From Bacteroidales bacterium (GTDB taxonomy: Bacteria; Bacteroidota; Bacteroidia; Bacteroidales; UBA3824), in the NCBI GenBank assembly GCA_017535325.1, contig JAFXUC010000124.1, positions 1-64,000 on the forward strand: a stretch of 64,000 bases of DNA. The letters run 5' to 3'. The stretch's first letter is position 1. Each line of letters begins with the position of its first letter. The notes under the pieces are model-generated. The model saw only the letters and a program-made list of their open reading frames with translations, was not told the DNA's origin and made no database searches. Below, one piece after another: positions 52,633-59,491 of the stretch. A program made the translations under genes and the position numbers.

Positions 52633-52690
52633 TTTTTTATGTGCGCAAAAATACTAACTTTTCCGATTTTTCCGCACATAAAAATCAAAA
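52633..52690. repeat. Hairpin repeat, copy 2
   Basis: Left arm TTTTTTATGTGCGCAAAAAT (52633-52652) and right arm (52666-52690) match the element at 51812-51876; the right arm is the reverse complement of that copy's left arm over about 25 bases. It directly abuts the tRNA-like sequence 1. The two copies enclose the DUF4160/DUF2442 pair. Confidence 0.75.
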
Positions 52691-52704
52691 TTTTCTAAAA
52701 AACT

Positions 52705-52766
52705 ACAAAAGTCGTATCACTTTTGTAAAAACTTTTGCAAAAGTCATATCACTTTTGTAAATTTGC
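52705..52766 (+). promoter_or_regulatory. Paired operators and promoter of the DUF4143 ATPase gene
   Basis: Two dyads, ACAAAAGT-N6-ACTTTTGT (52705-52726) and GCAAAAGT-N6-ACTTTTGT (52737-52758), are spaced 32 bases centre to centre. The second abuts a -7 box TAAATTTGC (52758-52766), seven bases before the ATG at 52773. This is the layout expected for a tightly repressed gene. Confidence 0.7.
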
Positions 52767-52772
52767 GGCATT

Positions 52773-54125
52773 ATGAAACGGGACATTTTAGACAAATTAA
52801 TTGAATGGAAAAACAGCGGCAGACGAAAACCGCTGATTCTTTCCGGTGTGCGTCAGTGCGGTAAAACTCATACCCTCAGAGAGTTCGGTGAAAAATATTT
52901 TAAAAACGTCTGCTATATAAACTTTGAGGCTGACAGCAAGTTTGCAGCCGTTTTTGATTACGATTATGACACAGAACGTATTGTAAACGAAATTTCGCTG
53001 CTTAGAAACTGCAAAATCACTGACGGCGAAACCCTTTTGATTTTTGATGAAATTCAGGAGGCTCCACGCGCAATCACCGCTTTGAAATATTTTTGTGAAA
53101 ACCGTCCCGGACTTCATCTCGCGTGCGCAGGTTCGCTGCTTGGTGTCGCGCTGAAACATCAAAATATTTCGTTCCCTGTCGGTAAAGTCAACAGAATCAA
53201 GATGTTGCCTATGAATTTTAAAGAGTTTGTTACTGCTGTTGACGGCGAACAATATATAAAATTGTTTTCTTCGTGGCCTCTTGGCAGAGAAATTCCGCCG
53301 GTTTATACCCAAAAATTAGAACGTCTGCTGAAAGAATATTACGTTGTCGGCGGTATGCCTGAGGCTGTCAAGGAATACGCTGAAACTAAAAATTTTGAAA
53401 CCGTCGCACAGATTCAGGACGAAATTTTGGCGGATTATGCCGATGATTTTTCAAAACACGCGCCTGTTTCCGAAATCGAAAAAATCCGTTTGGTTTGGGA
53501 TTCCGTGCCGAAACAGTTGGCAAAGGAGAACAACAAATTTGTCTTTTCGCACGTCAAAGAGGGCAAACGCGCTCACGAGTTGGAAGGCGCGTTGCAATGG
53601 CTCAAAAATGCCGGATTGGTACATCTTGTTGAACTCGTTCAAAACGCTGAAAGTCCGCTTTCTGCATACGCCGACGCTACATATTTCAAGGTTTACGCTT
53701 CGGATGTCGGACTGCTTTGCCGACGTCTTGGAATGGGCTATAAAAATTATTTTGAGGACGGCGGGCTTCAAACCGCTTTCAAAGGCGCGGTTACGGAAAA
53801 TTATGTTTTGAACGAACTTTTGAACCTTTCTTATCAGCCGTATTTTTGGCGGTCGGGCAACAGTGCCGAACTGGATTTTTTGTTTGACAATTCCGGAGAA
53901 GTGATTCCCGTAGAAGTCAAGGCGGCAACCAATACTCAGGCAAAGAGTTACAAACAGTTTTGTAAAAAATTCAAGGTGAAAAGCGGTTTTAAACTGTCAC
54001 TCAAAAACATCGCTGTCAACGACTGTGAAGGTACTGCGACAATCAGTCTTCCGTTGTATTTGCAGTGGAATATGAAAAGCTTTTTGTGCGGGGAGCAGGA
54101 GTCGAACCCGGCGTTTCAACCTTAA
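52773..54125 (+). CDS. DUF4143-type AAA ATPase with PD-(D/E)XK-like end
   Basis: A 450-residue protein. Walker A is GVRQCGKTHT (near residue 20), Walker B is LLIFDEIQEAP (near residue 88). The DUF4143 region follows, and a C-terminal FWRSGNSAELDFLFDNSGEVIPVEVKAAT (near residues 370-400) has Asp and EVK of a nuclease fold. A normal end would be near LPLYLQWNM; the last 13 residues (FLCGEQESNPAFQP) are read from a tRNA-like sequence on the other strand (54087-54159), showing that the original 3' end was lost or replaced. Confidence 0.85.
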   Translation: MKRDILDKLIEWKNSGRRKPLILSGVRQCGKTHTLREFGEKYFKNVCYINFEADSKFAAVFDYDYDTERIVNEISLLRNCKITDGETLLIFDEIQEAPRAITALKYFCENRPGLHLACAGSLLGVALKHQNISFPVGKVNRIKMLPMNFKEFVTAVDGEQYIKLFSSWPLGREIPPVYTQKLERLLKEYYVVGGMPEAVKEYAETKNFETVAQIQDEILADYADDFSKHAPVSEIEKIRLVWDSVPKQLAKENNKFVFSHVKEGKRAHELEGALQWLKNAGLVHLVELVQNAESPLSAYADATYFKVYASDVGLLCRRLGMGYKNYFEDGGLQTAFKGAVTENYVLNELLNLSYQPYFWRSGNSAELDFLFDNSGEVIPVEVKAATNTQAKSYKQFCKKFKVKSGFKLSLKNIAVNDCEGTATISLPLYLQWNMKSFLCGEQESNPAFQP

Positions 54126-54159
54126 CTAAGTTGTGTTCTATCCACTGAACTATCCCCAC
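54087..54159 (-). tRNA. Abnormal tRNA-like sequence 2 (anticodon position GTT)
   Basis: A 73-base cloverleaf: GTGGGGA/TCCCCGC (one G-T pair), D-arm GTTC-AGTGGATA-GAAC, anticodon stem CAACT/GGTTG and loop TAGTTAA (anticodon GTT, base 33 is A not T), T-arm with a mismatch in its first pair. The D-arm is Arg-like while the anticodon is that of Asn. A normal length, so possibly functional, but the A33 and the T-stem mismatch are unusual. Confidence 0.5.
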
Positions 54160-54178
54160 AAAGGATAAGAAAAAATTG

Positions 54179-54305
54179 AGCGGGAAACAAGATTCGAACT
54201 CGTGTCTTCCGCACATACTACTTATATGAAGTGTTTATCAAAATAAATAATATGTGCGGTGCTCTAACCATTGGCAGAAATGCTCTGCCACTAAGCTATT
54301 CCCGC
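54179..54305 (-). tRNA. Abnormal tRNA-like sequence 3 (expanded anticodon and D arms)
   Basis: Ends match sequence 1 (GCGGGAA/TTCCCGC, T-arm ACGAG-TTCGAAT-CTTGT). The D-loop is 28 bases and holds a hairpin GGCAG-AGCATTT-CTGCC. The anticodon stem CCGCA/TGCGG encloses 41 bases, partly paired, instead of 7, so no anticodon can be assigned. This is either a decayed tRNA or a tRNA-like RNA of another role. Confidence 0.5.
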
Positions 54306-54370
54306 ATTTTTAAGTTGCGGCGCAAAAATAGAACTAATTTTTGTCTTTACAAAATTTGCCGAAAGTTTTT

Positions 54371-54402
54371 TTGTAATATTTTGAAATTCGTGCTACCTTT
54401 GC
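54371..54402 (+). promoter_or_regulatory. Promoter of the aminotransferase gene
   Basis: TTG (54371-54373), 20 bases, TACCTTTGC (54394-54402), a strong -33/-7 match, about 30 bases before the ATG at 54434. Confidence 0.65.
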
Positions 54403-54433
54403 AGCAAATTAAACTTATTTGCAAAAAATTGTA

Positions 54434-55726
54434 ATGGACAGAAGCATTGTAAATCAGACGATTAAAGAAATGGGGCTTGAAGATTTTTCAAGCGTTACAA
54501 TCCGCGACATCGCAAAACTTTCCAAAAAACTTGAAGCGGTAACCGGCGAAAAATTCGTTCATTTGGAAATGGGCGTTCCGGGTTTGAAACCTTCAGAAAT
54601 CGGTGTCAACGCCGAAATCGAAGCCCTGAAAAACAACTGCGCACAGACTTACGCACCAAACGACGGAATCCCCGAAATCAAAAACGCCGCATCAAAATTC
54701 GTTAAAGCGTTCATTGACTTGGACATAGACCCGCTTTGCTGTATGCCGACCACGGGTTCGATGCAGGGAACGTTTGCGGTTTTTACGACCTTGAAACATG
54801 CCGACCCGAAAAAAGATACGGTTTTGTTTCTTCACCCCGGCTTTCCCGTTCAGACAACGCAGTGCGAGGTTATCGGTCTGAAAACCAAAGGTTTGGATAT
54901 TTATAATTACCGTGGCGAAAAACTTATTGAAGCCTTGGAGAAAATTCTCTCGGAAGGCGGCGTGTGCGGACTTGTTTACTCAAATCCCAACAATCCGTCA
55001 TGGGTTTGTTTTACTGCCGAGGAGTTAAAAGGAATTGGCAAATTGGCAACCAAATTTGATGTGGTTGTTTTGGAAGATTTGGCATATTTTGCGATGGATT
55101 TCCGCAAAGATTTGTCAAAACCGTTTACTGCGCCTTTTCAGCCGTCGGTCGGAAAATATACAGACAATTACGTGCTAAGTATTTCAGGTTCAAAGGCTTT
55201 CTCGTATGCTGGACAGAGAATCGGCGTAAGTTGCATTTCAAACGCGCTTTATCATAGAAAGTTTGAAAATTTATCAGAAAAATTCGGCGTTGCAGAGTTC
55301 GGTAACTTTATGGCTAACAGAGTTTTATATACGTTGTCAAGCGGCGTAACACATTCCACTCAGTATGCTATGGCGGCGATGATGAACGCGGCAAGCGAAG
55401 GCAGATATAATTTCTTAGCGGACGTTAAAGAATACGGCAGACGCGCCAAATTTATGAAAGACGTTTTGCTCGAAAACGGTTTTTACTTGGTTTACGACAA
55501 CGACATGGGCGAGCCTTTGGCGGACGGATTTTATTTCACGGTTCAGTATCCTGACATGACGGCTGTCGAACTGACAAAAGAACTGATGTTTTACGGCGTT
55601 TCTGTTTTTCCGCTCAACACGATGGGGTCAAACGAACAGGGCGTAAGAATCTGCACGTCGTTTTTCCACGAAAGCCTGCAAAGCGCGTTCAAGGAGAGAA
55701 TCGAAAAATTCAGAAAGGAACACTAA
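54434..55726 (+). CDS. PLP-dependent aminotransferase, class I/II
   Basis: A 430-residue fold-type I enzyme. Features in order: HLEMGVPGLKP near the start, TGSMQGTFAVF (cofactor phosphate region), YSNPNNPSW near residue 190, LEDLAYFAMD (aspartate that binds the pyridine nitrogen) and SISGSKAFSYAGQRIG with the Schiff-base lysine near residue 257. The substrate is unknown. It stops 76 bases before the KS-CLF gene, which has its own promoter, so it may or may not belong to the polyene cluster. Confidence 0.9.
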   Translation: MDRSIVNQTIKEMGLEDFSSVTIRDIAKLSKKLEAVTGEKFVHLEMGVPGLKPSEIGVNAEIEALKNNCAQTYAPNDGIPEIKNAASKFVKAFIDLDIDPLCCMPTTGSMQGTFAVFTTLKHADPKKDTVLFLHPGFPVQTTQCEVIGLKTKGLDIYNYRGEKLIEALEKILSEGGVCGLVYSNPNNPSWVCFTAEELKGIGKLATKFDVVVLEDLAYFAMDFRKDLSKPFTAPFQPSVGKYTDNYVLSISGSKAFSYAGQRIGVSCISNALYHRKFENLSEKFGVAEFGNFMANRVLYTLSSGVTHSTQYAMAAMMNAASEGRYNFLADVKEYGRRAKFMKDVLLENGFYLVYDNDMGEPLADGFYFTVQYPDMTAVELTKELMFYGVSVFPLNTMGSNEQGVRICTSFFHESLQSAFKERIEKFRKEH

Positions 55727-55752
55727 TGATTTTGAACTGCGAAAATTAATTT

Positions 55753-55782
55753 TTGCAGTTCAAAATTTGTTTGTACCTTTGC
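55753..55782 (+). promoter_or_regulatory. Promoter of the polyene-type operon
   Basis: TTG (55753-55755), 18 bases, TACCTTTGC (55774-55782). The ATG of the KS-CLF gene is 20 bases further on. Confidence 0.6.
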
Positions 55783-55802
55783 ATTCGGATTTTGGCTTTA
55801 AT

Positions 55803-57434
55803 ATGTGCAAAAACATCGTCATAACAGGTTACGGCATAATTTCGGCAACGGAAATAAAGGAAATCAAACATCTTGATTTTCAAGGTTTTACGTATCCTGT
55901 CGGTGAAGTGGATTTTTCTGATTCTGAGTTAAAAAATCAATTAGAAATTGCGGAAGATAAGACCGTCAGCCGCACTGCTTTGCTCGGCATTTTTGCGGTA
56001 AAACAAGCCGCTGAAAACGCCGGTGTTTCTCTTCAAACTTCCGGCAGAAAATTTCTTGTTTCCGGGACAACGGTCGGCGGTATGGATTTGACCGAAAAAT
56101 ATTGGCAGGATATTTACAATCATGCTGATATAATGAGACAGCACGACTCAGGAAGTTGCACGGAATTAATGGGAGAATATTTCGGCTTTTTTGACGATAA
56201 GACTACTATTTCCACCGCTTGTTCGTCGGGCGCAAACGCTATTCTTTTAGGTGCGGAATTGTTGAAAGCTGACAAGGTTGACATAGTTTTTGCGGGTGGG
56301 GCAGAAGCGTTGACAAAGTTTCATTTGTCGGGATTTGCCTCGCTTATGATTTTGGACAAAGAGGTTTGCAGACCTTTTGCTGACGACCGCGCGGGATTGA
56401 ATCTCGGCGAAGGCGCGGCGTTTTTGGTTATGGAAACCGAAGAACACGCCAAAGAGCGCGGTGCAAAAATTCTGTGCCGTTTCAGCGGCGGCGGCAACGC
56501 TTGCGACGCTTTTCACCAGACGGCATCTTCACCAAACGGCGAAGGCGCATATCTCGCTATGACAGAGGCTCTTAAAAACGCCAGCTTGTCACCTGATGAC
56601 ATACAGTATGTCAACGCCCACGGAACGGGAACTGTCAACAACGACGAAAGCGAAAAAGCGGCTTTGAAAAGAGTTTTCGGCGAAAACCTGCCGCAAATCG
56701 AAAGCACAAAAAACATAACGGGTCATACCACGAGCGCGGCTGGTGCGATTGAGGCGGTTATCTGCGTTAAAAAAATTTTAGGCAATCCGGCGTTTAAAAA
56801 CGTGATGGACAACTCTTTCGGCTTTGGCGGCAACGATACATCGCTGATTTTTTCGGCGTTGGAGTTGGAGTGCGGGCATCCCTGCCCGCCAATGGCAGGC
56901 GAGGATGCCTGCACTCCACAAGTTGCGGCAAAAGTTGAATTAACCCAAGAGGACGAAATCGATGAGATAAAAAAAATCTTAAAACCTGCTGAATACCGCC
57001 GCATGGGAAAACTGTTGAAAAGTTCGCTTTTGACATCGCTCAAAGCCTTGAAACAAAGCGGCATAACTACGCCTGATGCAATCATCACGGCAACTTCGCT
57101 CGGCTGTTGGGAAAATTCCGAAAAGATTTTGGATAATTTATCAGAGCCTAAACCGACACTTTTCATGCAGAGCACTCACAACACAATCGGCTCTAACATA
57201 GCGATTTACTTAAAATGCCACGGTTACAATATCACTTATACTCAGGGTTCAGAGTCGCTTGACAAGGCGTTAAGAGACGCTAAAATGCTGCTCGAAAGCG
57301 GCAAATGCAAAAACGTACTTGTCGGACTGCATGAGGAAACCACTGAAAAATACCGCGCCTTAATGCAAAAAAACGGCGTAACGGATTTAAAATCAATTTA
57401 TTCACTGTCACTTGTCTTAACCCGGAAACTATGA
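55803..57434 (+). CDS. Fused beta-ketoacyl synthase and chain-length-factor protein
   Basis: A 543-residue protein with two parts. Residues 1-355 are a complete KS with Cys140 (TACSSG), His273 (NAHGTGT) and His308 (ITGHTTS). Residues about 385-543 match the N-terminal-type KS/chain-length-factor domain seen in aryl polyene clusters (SLGCWENSEKIL, STHNTIGSNIAIYLKCHG), lacking catalytic residues. They are joined by a linker (about 356-375) that is entirely encoded by an inserted palindrome at 56867-56917. It is the first gene of a probable KS-CLF, LolA, GT-AT, MMPL operon (four-base overlap with the next). Confidence 0.88.
   Translation: MCKNIVITGYGIISATEIKEIKHLDFQGFTYPVGEVDFSDSELKNQLEIAEDKTVSRTALLGIFAVKQAAENAGVSLQTSGRKFLVSGTTVGGMDLTEKYWQDIYNHADIMRQHDSGSCTELMGEYFGFFDDKTTISTACSSGANAILLGAELLKADKVDIVFAGGAEALTKFHLSGFASLMILDKEVCRPFADDRAGLNLGEGAAFLVMETEEHAKERGAKILCRFSGGGNACDAFHQTASSPNGEGAYLAMTEALKNASLSPDDIQYVNAHGTGTVNNDESEKAALKRVFGENLPQIESTKNITGHTTSAAGAIEAVICVKKILGNPAFKNVMDNSFGFGGNDTSLIFSALELECGHPCPPMAGEDACTPQVAAKVELTQEDEIDEIKKILKPAEYRRMGKLLKSSLLTSLKALKQSGITTPDAIITATSLGCWENSEKILDNLSEPKPTLFMQSTHNTIGSNIAIYLKCHGYNITYTQGSESLDKALRDAKMLLESGKCKNVLVGLHEETTEKYRALMQKNGVTDLKSIYSLSLVLTRKL
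56867..56917. repeat. REP-like palindrome inserted in frame in the KS-CLF gene
   Basis: Two 24-base arms (56867-56890 and 56894-56917) around AAT, matching as reverse complements in 20 of 24 positions. The insertion keeps the frame and adds about 17 residues (ECGHPCPPMAGEDACTPQ). GC content is much higher than in the host gene. Sequences of this shape occur as dispersed repeats in several bacterial phyla. Confidence 0.8.
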
Positions 57435-58000
57435 AAAAAACTTTTTTATTTTTTATTTTTGCCTGCTTTGTTTTTTCGTTTTCGTTTGCGCAAAACTCTG
57501 ACATCAAGCGGCAAATCAGCGAAAAAGCCTTGTCAATAGAAAGTCTTGAATGTGATTTTGTCCAGACAAAACATCTGAAAGTTCTTAACAACGAACTTGT
57601 CAGCCGGGGCAAAATGTATTATCTTAAAGGCGGAAAACTGCGTTGGGAATATTTGGAGCCGCAGTCCACCGTCTTTGCTATCAACGGCAAAGACGACCCG
57701 AACCGTATCAAGGCAAAGGCGGCGGCTATGATTCTTGACTTGGTAAGCGGCGGCTGTTTAAACGACGGAAGCGGTTTTGAAAGTTCTGTTGAGGAAAAAG
57801 ACGGTTTTTATTCCGTCGAACTTCTGCCAAAACGCAGGGAAATCAAAATGTTGTTTGACAAAATAACGCTTAGTTTCGATAAAAAAACGCTGCTTGTTTC
57901 AAGGGCTGAGTTAGCAGCAAAAAACACGGACGTTACTACCGTTGAGTTCAAAAATTTGCAAATCGGAGCAGACATACCCTCTGACATTTTTAAACATTAA
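57431..58000 (+). CDS. LolA-like outer-membrane lipoprotein carrier
   Basis: A 189-residue periplasmic protein with a signal peptide (to about residue 20, FAQN). The body (SLECDFVQTKHLKVLNNELVSRGKMYYLKGGKLRWEYLEPQ) matches LolA-type hydrophobic carriers. In aryl-polyene clusters a LolA-like protein carries the lipid product across the periplasm. It overlaps the KS-CLF stop by four bases. Confidence 0.85.
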   Translation: MKKTFLFFIFACFVFSFSFAQNSDIKRQISEKALSIESLECDFVQTKHLKVLNNELVSRGKMYYLKGGKLRWEYLEPQSTVFAINGKDDPNRIKAKAAAMILDLVSGGCLNDGSGFESSVEEKDGFYSVELLPKRREIKMLFDKITLSFDKKTLLVSRAELAAKNTDVTTVEFKNLQIGADIPSDIFKH

Positions 58001-58009
58001 AAAACGCTG

Positions 58010-59491
58010 ATGGAAAACCAAAGGAAACTGCTGAAAAACAGAGGAATATGCGTTGTGATACCCGTTTATAACAATGAGAGGACAATTCAGGACGTTGTAA
58101 AAAGAAGTCTCGAAAACTGCTCTGACGTGATTGTTGTAAACGACGGTAGCACCGACTCCACAGGCGTAATTTTGCGCGGAATCTCTGACATTACTTTGGT
58201 GGAATATCCCGAAAACAAAGGCAAAGGTTATGCCTTGAAATGTGGTTTTAGAAAGGCTTTGGAACTCGGTTTTTCGTATGCTATAACTCTTGACGGCGAC
58301 GGTCAGCATTTTCCCGAAGACATTGCTAAGTTTTTGAATGTCAACATAAAACACCCCGGTGCAATTATTGTCGGACATAGAAATCTTGACGGTGTGGAGC
58401 GCAGAAAGGGCAGCGGTTTTGCTAACAAATTCGCTAACTTTTGGTTCACCGTTCAGACTTTCAAAAGACTTGATACTCAGTCTGGTTTTAGACTTTATCC
58501 GATAAAAAAAATCCACGGACTTAACATATTATCAGCACGTTACGAGGCAGAATTGGAACTTTTAGTACTTTCTTCTTGGCACGGCGTTGATATTTTTGCC
58601 GTCCCGATTAACGTTGCTTATCCCGAAGATAGGGTTAGTCATTTCCGCCCCGGTCGCGACTTTATGAGAATAAGTGTGTTAAACACAATTCTATGTATTG
58701 TCGGCTTGGTTTACGCTTTACCGATAGGAATTTTAAGGTTTTTGTTTAAATATTTGAAAACTTTTTACGCCGTTTTTGTCTTCATTGTTTGCTCAGTTGT
58801 TTTTATAACGCCCGGCGTTTGGCTCTATGTCAAAATGGGAAAAATGACTGAGAAAAAGCAACTTGGACTTCACAAATTCATTCAGAATGTCGCAAAATTT
58901 ATAATGATTTGGCATGGTGTTCCAGGTGCAAAATTTTCTTTTCAAATTCACGAAAAAGCGGATTTGGATACTCCGAAAGTCATTATTTGCAACCATCAAT
59001 CGGTTTTTGACGCGGTTTGTCAACTGACACTTAATCCGAAAATAATTTTTCTGACAAATTCCCGCGTTTGGAACAATCCCTTTTACGGTTTTGTTATCCG
59101 AAACGCCGAATATTATCCCGTAACCGACGGAATCGACAAACTTATTCCTGAACTTCAAGACCTTGTGAAACGGGGATACAGCATAGCGGTTTATCCCGAA
59201 GGAACGCGCTCAACTGATTGTAAGATAGGGCGTTTTCATCAAGGCGCGTTTTACATTGCCAAACAACTCGGCGTTGATATTTTGCCGATGTGTCTTTATG
59301 GCACGGGAAAAGTTTTGCCGAAAAACGCTTGGCTGCTCAGAAAAAGCCCCGTTTACTTGGAAGTTTCTGAACCGTTTTCGCGCGAAAGACTTGATGAAAT
59401 CGGCGACGAGTTGCAGCAGGCTTCTTTTATGAGGAAAAAAATTAGAGAAAAATATTCCGAAATTTCTAATAGAATCGAACAAAATGTCTGA
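58010..59491 (+). CDS. Fused GT2 glycosyltransferase and acyltransferase
   Basis: A 493-residue protein. Residues 1-250 are a GT-A fold family 2 domain (VVIPVYNNERTIQDVV, VVNDGSTDSTG, LDGDGQHFP as the DxD site). Two or more spans follow (residues about 240-280). Residues about 300-493 are a PlsC-like acyltransferase with NHQSVFD (HxxxxD, near residue 328) and YPEGTRS (near residue 395). This fusion is typical of aryl-polyene and flexirubin clusters, where it would attach the chain to a glycolipid-like anchor. It overlaps the MMPL gene by eight bases. Confidence 0.9.
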   Translation: MENQRKLLKNRGICVVIPVYNNERTIQDVVKRSLENCSDVIVVNDGSTDSTGVILRGISDITLVEYPENKGKGYALKCGFRKALELGFSYAITLDGDGQHFPEDIAKFLNVNIKHPGAIIVGHRNLDGVERRKGSGFANKFANFWFTVQTFKRLDTQSGFRLYPIKKIHGLNILSARYEAELELLVLSSWHGVDIFAVPINVAYPEDRVSHFRPGRDFMRISVLNTILCIVGLVYALPIGILRFLFKYLKTFYAVFVFIVCSVVFITPGVWLYVKMGKMTEKKQLGLHKFIQNVAKFIMIWHGVPGAKFSFQIHEKADLDTPKVIICNHQSVFDAVCQLTLNPKIIFLTNSRVWNNPFYGFVIRNAEYYPVTDGIDKLIPELQDLVKRGYSIAVYPEGTRSTDCKIGRFHQGAFYIAKQLGVDILPMCLYGTGKVLPKNAWLLRKSPVYLEVSEPFSRERLDEIGDELQQASFMRKKIREKYSEISNRIEQNV

